From NCBI RefSeq assembly GCF_000172975.1, contig NZ_ABTR02000001.1:62001-126000 (forward strand): a stretch of 64,000 nt of DNA, written 5' to 3'. Below the pieces are notes generated by a model. The model worked only from the letters and a program-made list of their open reading frames with translations. It did not search any database and was not told the origin of the DNA. Below, piece by piece: positions 48,439 to 56,141 of the stretch. Every line of letters starts with the position of its first letter. Position 1 is the stretch's first letter. The stretch comes from Dethiosulfovibrio peptidovorans DSM 11002. Lineage in GTDB: Bacteria; Synergistota; Synergistia; Synergistales; Dethiosulfovibrionaceae. The position numbers were made by a program, and so were the translations under genes.

Positions 48439-48812
48439 AGCGACTCCCCCCTTCTAAAAATCAACGTCGAACGAAAAGACGAACGACGCGCCTGAAGCGG
48501 CGAAACGAACGATACCGCCCGCTCCTCCGCTCACCTTCGTCATGACGGCAAAGCGGCGAAAACGGTACCGAACACCTCGAGGAAGGAGTCCTGGCTCCCG
48601 AACCGGGAACCGGAGAGGGCGACTCAACCCCCTAGCAACAGGGAACTCCTCAAGGCTTTCGAGGACCACAAGCATATAGAATTAACGCCCTTGGCCTTAG
48701 CCATGACCACATACCTCCTCGCGACACGGGGAAACTGATTCTCAAAGAAAAACCTTTCAAGAGAGATGCCTACCGAGCCACGGTCACCTCCTTTTAGTGA
48801 TATCACGGATAT
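48439..48812 (-). other. 374-base gap between grdX and grdE
   Basis: No recognised gene is present. On the minus strand it contains a strong Shine-Dalgarno sequence leading only into GTG GCT CGG TAG (about 48766-48795). A 26-codon ORF follows (48624-48704), then a stable hairpin GGTTCCCG GTT CGGGAGCC (around 48591-48611), and a weak open frame up to grdE. It may be decayed coding sequence or a structured leader for grdE. Confidence 0.5.
48624..48704 (-). CDS. Possible 26-aa peptide ORF between grdX and grdE
   Basis: MAKAKGVNSICLWSSKALRS and six more residues follow a very good GAGGAGG ribosome binding site at 9-base spacing. No family is recognised. The stop is TGA; reading through would add about 33 residues with no known selenoprotein motif. 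It could be a leader peptide or a degraded gene start. Confidence 0.3.
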   Translation of the reverse strand: MAKAKGVNSICLWSSKALRSSLLLGG

Positions 48813-49226
48813 CTATCGCAGGACGCCCTCTTTGTAGAGGGTTTCTTTCATAAGATCGTAGTCCAAAATGGAACAATCTCTATACATGACTTCGGGAGTC
48901 TCATCGGGAATCAGCCATCGGTCCGAGCAGGACAGATAGACCTCTATGGCCTTCTCGACCAAAGACAACGAGGTCTCGTCGACCGCAGGACGAGATTGGT
49001 CCATAGGAGCTCGGAGAAACATAGATCGAAACGGCTGATGATAAGGTCTGAAATTTCCGTAGAGAGGATGATTGAGGAGGGTCCAGCCCAAGTGAATGCG
49101 ATCCCTTGCGGCGACGACTACGTCATAAGCGGAGCCATCCAGGAAGATCAACTCGAGCCCCTCCTGATGAAGAGAGGAAAAAGCGGGATTATTGGTTATA
49201 AATACCATACGACAGTTCAAGAACAA
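48813..49226 (-). CDS. grdX: GrdX family protein
   Basis: GrdX is a conserved first gene of many glycine reductase operons; its function is unknown. The product (137 aa from TTG at 49226) has the family pattern MVFITNNPAF, FLDGSAYDVVVAARDRIHLGWTLLNHPLYGNF and PYHQPFRSMFL. The start is uncertain: an AGGGG site lies just before TTG codons at 49226 and 49220, whereas the ATG at 49208 fits the family start but is about 20 bases from that site. The start region can pair with the riboswitch (see findings). Confidence 0.9.
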   Translation of the reverse strand: MFLNCRMVFITNNPAFSSLHQEGLELIFLDGSAYDVVVAARDRIHLGWTLLNHPLYGNFRPYHQPFRSMFLRAPMDQSRPAVDETSLSLVEKAIEVYLSCSDRWLIPDETPEVMYRDCSILDYDLMKETLYKEGVLR

Positions 49227-49248
49227 ACACCCCTATTTTGGAGAAGTT

Positions 49249-49396
49249 CGTCTCTGTCGTATGGCCTTTTAGCCTATTCCAGAGTAACGTCCCGTCGCAA
49301 TCCCTTTGCCTGAGAGTTTCGACCGCATACCGGCCTTGCACCTTCGGCGCCTCCATTCCAAGAAAGCATGGATATAGAGAGGTCTCTCTTGCGACG
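49249..49396 (-). promoter_or_regulatory. Glycine riboswitch (one aptamer plus ghost) upstream of grdX
   Basis: On the minus strand the P1 helix CGTCGCAA/TTGCGACG closes an aptamer with AGAGAGACC, GCGCCGAAGGTGCAAGGC and CGAAACTCTCAGGCAAAGGGA. The 3' half (ACTCTGGAATAGG ... CATACGACAGAGACG) keeps the ghost closing helix only. The element leads straight into grdX. Glycine binding would be expected to switch on the reductase operon. Confidence 0.92.
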
Positions 49397-49414
49397 TTCA
49401 TCCGTACACTTCAG

Positions 49415-49442
49415 ATTGTACCGGAAAAGTACAGGCCGTCAA
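49415..49442 (-). promoter_or_regulatory. Promoter of reductase locus 2
   Basis: On the minus strand TTGACG (49437-49442) and TACAAT (49415-49420) are spaced by 16 bases, about 20 bases before the riboswitch. Confidence 0.8.
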
Positions 49443-49502
49443 GGTTTTTTCTGTGAAAAAAATATCTTTATTTTTAGGCTCGTGGAGCAAAACAAGAAAA
49501 CA

Positions 49503-49540
49503 TTAATTGGGGACGGCCTTAGAAGCCGCCCCCCAATTAA
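49503..49540 (-). terminator. Rho-independent terminator after thioredoxin
   Basis: On the minus strand TTAATTGGGG and CCCCAATTAA arms with an inner CGGC/GCCG pairing are followed by TGTTTTCTTGTTTTG. Confidence 0.8.
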
Positions 49541-49558
49541 ACCGATAAACATTATAAA

Positions 49559-49876
49559 TTACAGAAGCTTCTCGATCTCTGCCTTGATCTGCTCGATAGT
49601 CACGGCATCTCCACTCATGCGGGCCTTCTCCTCGCCGCCATTCCAGAAGAGAAAGGCGGGAAGTCCCATAACCTTGTGGGCTATGGCCACACGGCGGTTA
49701 CCCTGAATGTTAACCTTGCAAAACTTAACCTTACCGTCGAACTCCTCGGCAAGCTTCTCCACTCCGGGCATAAGGGCCAGACAATGGGTGCACTTGGGAC
49801 CCCAAAAATCCACCACTACGGGAAGATCGCTTTCCTTTACCTCGGCGTCAAAGTTATCCTTATCCAGTTCAATCAC
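49559..49876 (-). CDS. trxA: Thioredoxin with unusual active site (CTHC)
   Basis: This 105-aa thioredoxin-fold protein starts at GTG 49876 after an AAGGAG site (MIELDKDNFDAEVKESDLPV). In place of WCGPC it reads DFWGPKCTHCLALMP, so the redox pair is Cys29/Cys32 in CTHC and the WGP precedes the motif. The cis-proline segment GLPAFLFWNGGEE is normal. Thioredoxin reduces GrdA after each turnover, and the gene sits directly upstream of the glycine-riboswitch operon, so it is a likely dedicated electron donor. It has its own terminator. Confidence 0.9.
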   Translation of the reverse strand: MIELDKDNFDAEVKESDLPVVVDFWGPKCTHCLALMPGVEKLAEEFDGKVKFCKVNIQGNRRVAIAHKVMGLPAFLFWNGGEEKARMSGDAVTIEQIKAEIEKLL

Positions 49877-49983
49877 GAAGATCAGCTCCTTGTTATCGTT
49901 ATATAGGGGTAGACTCCATTCCAACAACGACTATTGTACACCAACGACAAGTTCCGTCAAGAGAAAAAGAATATCAAAGACTT

Positions 49984-50007
49984 AGGGGCCCGGCATGCCG
50001 GGCCCCT
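49984..50007 (-). terminator. Palindromic hairpin after the NSS transporter gene
   Basis: A 24-base self-complementary sequence (AGGGGCCCGGCA and its complement) lies just after the stop codon at 50033; a T-rich run follows further on. It is a probable terminator. Confidence 0.75.
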
Positions 50008-50741
50008 AGATTCCTACAATTCGGTTATATCGTCACCATTTGAGCCCGGTCACGAAGATGTAGAGGATGGCCAGGGGCGAGACGAACTTGACGAAGATCA
50101 TCCATATGTCGAATCCGGCGAACACAGGGATCCTGCCGTTTCCAGTGACCTCGTCCTTGGCGACGTCGGCTATGACCCATCCGACAAAGATGGATATCAG
50201 CATCCCGCCAAGAGGCATCATTATCTGGTCTGTGAAGAAACCGGCCACGTCCATGAAGTCCTTGCCGGCTATCTTGAGACCGCCTCCGAGGGATATGCCG
50301 GAGGGTATACCAAGGAGAAATATCAGCGTACCCATGGTCCAGGCAGCCTTGGCACGGCTCCAGCCTTTATCTATGAAGTAGGCGCAGGCCACCTCCAGAA
50401 GGGAGATGGCAGAGGTGAGAGCCGCCACGAAGAGAAGCAGGAAGAACAGGGCAGACCATATCATTCCTCCCGGCATCTGGGCGAATATCCCAGGCAGGGT
50501 TATGAAGGTGAGACCAGGTCCCGCTCCTGGCTCGACGCCGAAAGCGAAGACCGCCGGGAATATGACCAGACCGGCGAGCAAGGCGACCATCGTATCGAGG
50601 AAACAGACCTGTGCAGCCGCTCCGGGAAGGCTGATGTCCTTCTGAAGGTAGCTGCCGTAGGTTATCATACAGCCCATCCCGAGGGAGAGGGAGAAGAACG
50701 CCTGTCCCAAAGCGGCGAGAACCGTACCGGCAGTAACCTTA

Positions 50742-52039
50742 GGGCACCTCTAGCAACCCCATATTTAGCGGTCTAAGCAGACAAAAAAGCCACAGACCAG
50801 AAACAGCGACAAATTAGGCTAAATCAGCGTTAAGATGATTCTCTATTGTCGCTCCGGTGACCTGAACAACTCGGCTTTTACCGTCATTTGGGCACGGCAG
50901 ATATCGCCCCTGACTTCATCATCAGGAACGAGAATCGAACGATGTTATAGGCCAGGTTTCTCAGTCCTATAGCGGTTGAAGCTCTGGCTTTCCCGATAGT
51001 TCGAACTATCAGGTTGCCGGCCTTCATGGTTTGGGCTCCAAAGACGTGCTCCACTCGGCTTCGGACTTTGGATCTTGTTCTGTTACCCTGTTTTTCCCAC
51101 CACGTGATGGGTTTGCCTCTGTATCCTTTTCGTTGGATCTTCGGTCTGTAGCCTTGTTCCTCAAGCCAAGAGATTTTCTCATGGCTTCTATAAGCTGAGT
51201 CGGCATAGACGTCTTTGCTGCTGTTACTGGGATCGATGAGTTCCTCGAATACATTGCTGTCGTGGACCGATGCCTCGGTTACGCTGTATTTACGGATGAT
51301 CTTGTTCTGAGAGTCGATCTCTATGTGGTTCTTGTAGCCGAAGGAGCTTTTGCCGTTTTTCTTCGTCCACCTGGCATCGGTGTCTTTTTGAGATCTCTTG
51401 TTGTCGGGCCAGTCTTCCGGTGGTTCTCCATCCTTGATCTTGCGGTTTTCATCCCGTTTGTTCCTCTGGATCGGGACCTTCACTATGGAGGCATCCACTA
51501 TCTGCCCTTTTTTTGCCTCGAAGCCGCTTTTACGGATGTGACCGTCAAAAAGATCGAACAGAGGCTTCATCAGTTCCGCCTTGGTCAGCTGCTCCCGAAA
51601 AAGCCATATAGTCTTGGCATCAGGGACTTTGGCTTCCAGGGAGAGGCCGAGAAAACGTCTGAAGGAAAGCCTGTCCCTTACCTGAAACTCCATTGCGTCG
51701 TCCGACAGGTTGTACAGTGCCTGAAGCACCAGGATCTTGAACATGAGAAGAGGAGGGAAGGGCTTTCTTCCTCCCAGAGAATCCTTCTGTCTGAGCCCTT
51801 CGCGGAAGTCCTTCAACGGCTGCTCGAAGATGGACCAGTCCACCGCTTTCTCTATTCGTACCAGTGGATCGTTCACCTTTTCAAGGCTATCGTAGGCTAT
51901 TTCTTCCGCAAAGAGGCTCCGCTGTTTCAAGGGGATCCCATCCCTTCTCGAGAATTTTTGGTTACAACCGGTATTTTAACATCCCAGCCTAAACAGGGGT
52001 TTTTCTCCCTGCCAGTTAGGGGAGTTTTTAGAGATGCCC
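50742..52039 (-). mobile_element. IS5-like insertion sequence, 1298 bp
   Basis: The ends are imperfect inverted repeats: GGGCACCTCTAGCAAC on the left, GGGCATCTCTAAAAAC (complement) on the right. They are flanked by a CTTA target duplication at 50738-50741 and 52040-52043. The single transposase gene runs inward on the minus strand. The 4-base duplication and size fit the IS5 family. The element splits the NSS transporter gene. Confidence 0.92.
50884..51930 (-). CDS. IS5-family DDE transposase
   Basis: The 348-aa transposase has an N-terminal DUF772-type domain (LKDFREGLRQKDSLGGRKPFPP and LLMFKILVLQALYNLSDDAME). The catalytic core includes QIVDASIVKVP (first Asp), DVYADSAYRSHEK (second Asp) and SRVEHVFGAQTMKAG (Glu). 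The start is a TTG at 51930. The frame is intact, so the element may be active. A long open frame on the opposite strand is a shadow. Confidence 0.93.
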   Translation of the reverse strand: MKQRSLFAEEIAYDSLEKVNDPLVRIEKAVDWSIFEQPLKDFREGLRQKDSLGGRKPFPPLLMFKILVLQALYNLSDDAMEFQVRDRLSFRRFLGLSLEAKVPDAKTIWLFREQLTKAELMKPLFDLFDGHIRKSGFEAKKGQIVDASIVKVPIQRNKRDENRKIKDGEPPEDWPDNKRSQKDTDARWTKKNGKSSFGYKNHIEIDSQNKIIRKYSVTEASVHDSNVFEELIDPSNSSKDVYADSAYRSHEKISWLEEQGYRPKIQRKGYRGKPITWWEKQGNRTRSKVRSRVEHVFGAQTMKAGNLIVRTIGKARASTAIGLRNLAYNIVRFSFLMMKSGAISAVPK

Positions 52040-52678
52040 CTTAGAGAAATCGGGTTTGAGGTAGAATGAGATACCCTCCCCTGCTCCCTCCAGAGTGACG
52101 GAACGTCCGATTAGAACTATCAGAAGGATGAAAAGCCCGGGCATGAGGACCTTGCAGTAACGCTCTATCCCCTCGCCGACCCCTCTGTAGACGACCCAGA
52201 TGGTGATGAACATGAACAGAGCCTGATACAGTATTACCATTATGGGATTGGAGATAAAGCCTCCGAAGGCATCTCCAGCCTGACCGGCTGCGGCAAGCTC
52301 CATGAGCCCGGTAAACGAGTGGAGGATATACTTTATAGTCCAGCCTCCTACGACACCGTAGTAGGAGAGGATGAGAGCGCCGCAGGCGAGCCCCAACCAA
52401 CCTACCGCCGGCCAGGCGCCGCCCTTTATTTTCTTGAAAGAGCCGACCGCGTTGAGCTGGGCGTTACGGCCTATGACCAACTCCGCCAACATGACGGAAA
52501 AACCGATACAGGCGACCATGGCCACGTATATTACGACGAAGGCTCCGCCGCCGTTCGTACCCGTAACGTAAGGAAATTTCCATATGTTTCCCAGACCGAC
52601 GGCGGATCCCGCCGCGGCGAGAATAAAGCCTATCTTGCTTCCCCACTGTTCTCTCTGCTGCTCTACCTGATTCGCCAT

Positions 52679-52980
52679 AAACCCTTACCTCCTTTTAGGG
52701 TGAATAATACAGATCCCGAAAAAAATACCCCTCTTATAGACCTACATCGTAACCGGCTCTCGACACCTCCTTCTTCGAGGAAATGATAAACGACGAGACA
52801 TAAAGAAGACAGAGAACCAAGCAAATTATCTGAATTCGTCGTTTAGATGGATCTGACCGCATTATACACCATAGTATGCATTTTAGAACAGTGGGTTTCA
52901 TCAAAAAAAAGATCTACATGTAAAATCCACGAAGAGTTGTACAATAGGGTAAGCGTCGACATAGGAAAGGGGAGAAATCC
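52679..52980. other. Divergent promoter region between NSS transporter and hypC
   Basis: No gene is seen. For the minus-strand transporter there is TATAAT at 52861-52866 with a poor -35. For plus-strand hypC there is TACAAT at 52940-52945 about 36 bases before the start codon, also with a weak -35. Ribosome binding sites abut both genes. Confidence 0.5.
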
Positions 52981-53226
52981 ATGTGCCTTGCAGTACCGCA
53001 CGTCATAATCGATTTGGCTCAGGATGGATCGGCGATGGCTAAGGCAGGAGCGATAGTCAGAGAGATCAGGACCGATCTCGTAGACGATCCTGCCGTAGGA
53101 GACACGGTATTGGTCCATGCTGGCTTCGCCATAGAGAAGGTCTCTCAGGAGGACTCGGAGGAACTGACGGCCATGTGGGACAAAATAAGAGAGCTCGCCG
53201 GAGAGGAAATCGATGAGTTCAAATAG
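52981..53226 (+). CDS. hypC: Hydrogenase maturation chaperone HypC
   Basis: HypC carries the Fe(CN)2CO unit with HypD during assembly of the NiFe-hydrogenase active site. The 81-aa protein starts MCLAVPHVIIDL with the essential Cys2 next to the start Met, and keeps VGDTVLVHAGFAIEKV. A GGGGAG site precedes the ATG. It overlaps hypD by 14 bases. Confidence 0.95.
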   Translation: MCLAVPHVIIDLAQDGSAMAKAGAIVREIRTDLVDDPAVGDTVLVHAGFAIEKVSQEDSEELTAMWDKIRELAGEEIDEFK

Positions 53227-54298
53227 GGCAAAACTGCTGTCCTCGGCCCTGAAAAAGCTGACAAAAAGGCCGACGACCATCATGGAGGTCTGCGGAACTC
53301 ACACCGTATCGATCTTCAGACAGGGGCTGAGATCTCTTTTCCCGGAAGATCTCAAACTGATATCCGGCCCAGGCTGTCCGGTATGCGTAACATCTCAGGG
53401 GGAGATAGACGGAGCCATCGAATTGGCCACGAGGAAAAACGTCGTCATGGCTACCTATGGGGACATGATGAGGGTTCCCGGATCGAACGGTACCTTAGGG
53501 GAGCTCAGAGGCACGGGATCCGACGTGAGGGTGGTACTGTCGGCCATGGAAACCCTGAGGATGGCCGAGGAGATGCCCCACAAGGAGATAGTTTTTCTAG
53601 CGGTAGGATTCGAGACCACCGCACCGGCGACGGCGGCACTGCTGATAGAAGCGCGAAAAAGGAAACTAGAGAACCTGTCGGTCCTATGTCTGCACAAAAG
53701 AGTGCCTCCGGCACTTGAAGTGCTCTCAAAAGCCGACGGAAACCGGGTCGACGGCTTTCTATTGCCCGGCCACGTAGCGGTAATTCTAGGGCACGAACCG
53801 TTTAAATTCATTCCTGAAAAACACGGAATAGCCTGCACGGTAGCTGGCTTCGAGGCGGACGAGATAATGTTGGCCTTGGTGGACCTGCTGGAACAGATAT
53901 GCGAAAATCGTCCATCTCTGACCTCCCGCTACGAAAAAGCGGTGAGGCCGGAGGGCAACGTCAAGGCCGTCGATCTGATGGACCGAGTATTCGACACGAG
54001 CACATCCGCGTGGAGAGGAATAGGTCCGATAGACGAATCGGGCATGTCCATAAAGGAAGAATATTCCCTCTGGGATGGATCTAGAAAATTCGACGTCGCC
54101 GTCAGGAACGTACCTGAACCGAATGGATGCAGGTGCGGAGATATCCTCTCGGGAACCATAACTCCCAAGGAATGCCCCCTCTTCGGAACAGGATGCACGC
54201 CGGTAACCCCGGTAGGCCCCTGTATGGTTTCCAGCGAGGGGACCTGTTCGGCTTGGTACAGATATGGAAGAAAGGGAGACCTCAAGTGGGAAAGCTGA
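53213..54298 (+). CDS. hypD: Hydrogenase maturation protein HypD
   Basis: HypD is the iron-sulfur scaffold on which the Fe(CN)2CO group is built. The 361-aa protein carries the conserved MEVCGTHTVSIFRQGLR, GPGCPVCVT, VGFETTAPATAALL and LPGHVAVILG motifs. Clustered C-terminal cysteines (GCRCGDILSG, CPLFGTGC) bind the Fe-S cluster. It overlaps hypC and hypE at its ends. No hydrogenase structural genes, hypA, hypB or hypF lie in the window. Confidence 0.96.
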   Translation: MSSNRAKLLSSALKKLTKRPTTIMEVCGTHTVSIFRQGLRSLFPEDLKLISGPGCPVCVTSQGEIDGAIELATRKNVVMATYGDMMRVPGSNGTLGELRGTGSDVRVVLSAMETLRMAEEMPHKEIVFLAVGFETTAPATAALLIEARKRKLENLSVLCLHKRVPPALEVLSKADGNRVDGFLLPGHVAVILGHEPFKFIPEKHGIACTVAGFEADEIMLALVDLLEQICENRPSLTSRYEKAVRPEGNVKAVDLMDRVFDTSTSAWRGIGPIDESGMSIKEEYSLWDGSRKFDVAVRNVPEPNGCRCGDILSGTITPKECPLFGTGCTPVTPVGPCMVSSEGTCSAWYRYGRKGDLKWES

Positions 54299-55272
54299 AC
54301 CTGGGCCAGGGAAGCGGAGGAAGGCTTACCTCCGAGCTGATAGGAAAATTCAAGGCTCAATTCGACGACGTAAACGTCCAGAGAGACCTGGAAGACTGCA
54401 CCATGATCTCTCCGGAATGGGCCGTCACCATAGACGGCTTCACCGTGTCGCCCATGGATTTTCCCGGAGGAAATATAGGGAAATTGGCCATATGCGGTGG
54501 AACCAACGATCTGGCGGTCCGTGGAATAGAACCCAAGTTCGTCACCCTAAGCGTCATCGCCGAGGAGGGGCTGGACGAAGAGGAACTATTGAGATACGGC
54601 AGGAGCGCCGCGTCGGTGTGTCACGGGCTTGAAGTGAAACTTGCGGCGGGAGACACCAAGGTAGTTCCCAAGGGAACAGTCGACGGCCTTTTCCTAACGG
54701 TAGCGTCCATGGGGCAACCGTTAGGAAAACCTCTGGGAATGGACCACATAAAGCCCGGCGACAGGCTAGCCGTCACGACTTCCATAGGTAGGCATGGAGC
54801 CACCATAGGCTCGATCAGATTCGACCTGAACGTGGAGGGGCTCTCCAGCGACTGTGCTCCGCTTTGGCCTCTCGTAAAGCCGCTGGCTGTACTTCCAGGC
54901 GTAAGGGCCATGAGGGACTGCACCAGAGGAGGACTGGGCACCACCCTGTGCGAATGGGCGGAGGGAACCGGACTGGGAATTGAGATAGACGAATCGTCTA
55001 TACCCATAGACGAAGAGGTGTCGTCGGTTTGCGACATACTAGGTTTCGACCCCCTCCATCTGGCCTGCGAAGGATGCGCCCTGATCGCCTACTCACCGGA
55101 CGACGAGGACCGGATAATCGAGATCCTCAGGGCCCATCCCTCCGGGATCCAGGCGACTTCGATAGGCACGGTGGTCGAGGGACATCCATCCATGGTGGGA
55201 ATGAGAACCAAGGCAGGAGGTATGAGGGTCGTCGATATGCCCGTAGGCGAGCTACTTCCCCGTATATGCTGA
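54286..55272 (+). CDS. hypE: Hydrogenase maturation protein HypE
   Basis: HypE dehydrates a carbamoyl group on its C-terminal cysteine to give the cyanide ligand. The 328-aa protein starts at GTG 54286 (GGGAG site; overlaps hypD by 13 bases) with GKLNLGQGSGGRLTSELI, has the AIR-synthase motifs CGGTNDLAVRG and VKLAAGDTKVV, and ends in LLPRIC with the required terminal Cys. The upstream frame extends to 54127 but that part lies over hypD and is not used. Confidence 0.95.
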   Translation: MGKLNLGQGSGGRLTSELIGKFKAQFDDVNVQRDLEDCTMISPEWAVTIDGFTVSPMDFPGGNIGKLAICGGTNDLAVRGIEPKFVTLSVIAEEGLDEEELLRYGRSAASVCHGLEVKLAAGDTKVVPKGTVDGLFLTVASMGQPLGKPLGMDHIKPGDRLAVTTSIGRHGATIGSIRFDLNVEGLSSDCAPLWPLVKPLAVLPGVRAMRDCTRGGLGTTLCEWAEGTGLGIEIDESSIPIDEEVSSVCDILGFDPLHLACEGCALIAYSPDDEDRIIEILRAHPSGIQATSIGTVVEGHPSMVGMRTKAGGMRVVDMPVGELLPRIC

Positions 55273-55290
55273 TGGAATAAAGAACGAAAC

Positions 55291-55314
55291 GGAGGGCCCC
55301 GATCGGAGCCCTCC
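55291..55314. terminator. Hairpin between convergent hypE and ymdB
   Basis: GGAGGGC and GCCCTCC form a 7-bp stem around a 10-base GC-rich loop; a T-rich stretch follows on the plus side (CATATTTTTAAA). Probably terminates hypE and possibly both genes. Confidence 0.7.
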
Positions 55315-55355
55315 GTCAGTCCTCATATTTTTAAATTGAACCTTGAACTATCGAT

Positions 55356-56141
55356 TCAAAGCCATTCTTCCCACTTAACCGAAACTCTTCTAATGTCCAG
55401 GGCTATCCCGGTCTCATAATCCACGTCCACCACCACACCGTTGAGTCTCAGATCCTCCGTCGCCACCTCGAACCGAGAGGGAAGACCTGTGAGGAACTTG
55501 GGCATAACGCTCTCGACGGTCATGCCGATAGCGCTTGAGAAAGATCCAGTCATCCCCACGTCGGAGATATAGGCAGTTCCCCTCGGTAAGACCTCCTCGT
55601 CGGCGGTCTGCACGTGAGTATGAGTTCCCACCAACACGGAGACCCGCCCGTCCAGATAAGCGCCCATGACCTTCTTCTCCGATGTCGCCTCGGCGTGAAG
55701 ATCCACGAATACGGGCATTCCGTCCATATCACCCAGGAGCTCGTCGATCTTCCTGAAGGGACAATCTGTAGAAGGCATGAAGACCCTCCCCTGAAGATTG
55801 ACAACCCCCAGGGAGAGATCTCCCTTCCGTAAGACCATAACCCCGCTGCCGGGACATCCCGGAGGATAGTTCGCCGGACGGACAACTCGAGACTCCTCGT
55901 CCAAAAACGGAATAAATTCCTTTTTATCCCAGATATGATTTCCCGAGGTAAGACCGTCTATCCCCATATCGAAGAGCTCCTCCGCGACCTTGGCGGTGAG
56001 CCCCCTTCCGGCCGCGGCGTTCTCGCCGTTGGCCAGGATGAAATCGAAGGGGCCCTCCTTCGCTCGAAGGTAAGGGAGTGACTCGGATACCATCCTACGG
56101 CCCGGTTTACCAACCATATCGCCTATGAAGAGAATTCTCAT
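55356..56141 (-). CDS. ymdB: YmdB-like metallophosphoesterase
   Basis: This calcineurin-like phosphodiesterase is known in Bacillus as a cAMP phosphodiesterase that affects RNase Y. The 261-aa protein begins MRILFIGDMVGKPGRRMV and keeps the dimetal motifs ILANGENAAAGRGL, LTSGNHIWDKKEF, FVDLHAEATSEK and GTHTHVQTADEEVLP. Its ATG directly follows the rny stop (rny is the upstream gene), matching the conserved rny-ymdB pairing. Confidence 0.95.
   Translation of the reverse strand: MRILFIGDMVGKPGRRMVSESLPYLRAKEGPFDFILANGENAAAGRGLTAKVAEELFDMGIDGLTSGNHIWDKKEFIPFLDEESRVVRPANYPPGCPGSGVMVLRKGDLSLGVVNLQGRVFMPSTDCPFRKIDELLGDMDGMPVFVDLHAEATSEKKVMGAYLDGRVSVLVGTHTHVQTADEEVLPRGTAYISDVGMTGSFSSAIGMTVESVMPKFLTGLPSRFEVATEDLRLNGVVVDVDYETGIALDIRRVSVKWEEWL

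Larger units (their letters stand above)
50033..52678 (-). pseudogene. Sodium-dependent NSS/SNF transporter, interrupted by an IS element
   Basis: This is a neurotransmitter:sodium symporter homologue, normally an Na+-coupled amino-acid importer. The N-terminal part (52678 to 52040, MANQVEQQREQWGSKIGFIL, with GSAVGLGNIWKFPYV) ends at Lys213. The C-terminal part resumes at VTAGTVLAALGQAFFSLSLG and ends at 50033. Between them lies the IS at 50742-52039 with a 4-base target duplication. Removing the IS and one copy of the repeat restores one open frame of about 447 aa, the usual bacterial NSS length, so the insertion is recent. A TAAAAGGAGG site precedes the start. Confidence 0.93.

Noticed and set aside
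48720-48760. AGAGATGCC-like string in the grdX-grdE gap, similar to the IS end
   Set aside because: Only about nine bases match, with no partner repeat or target duplication, so it is not called an IS remnant.
51262-52044. 260-codon plus-strand frame opposite the transposase
   Set aside because: It is a shadow of the transposase gene and crosses the IS right end; no recognisable protein features.
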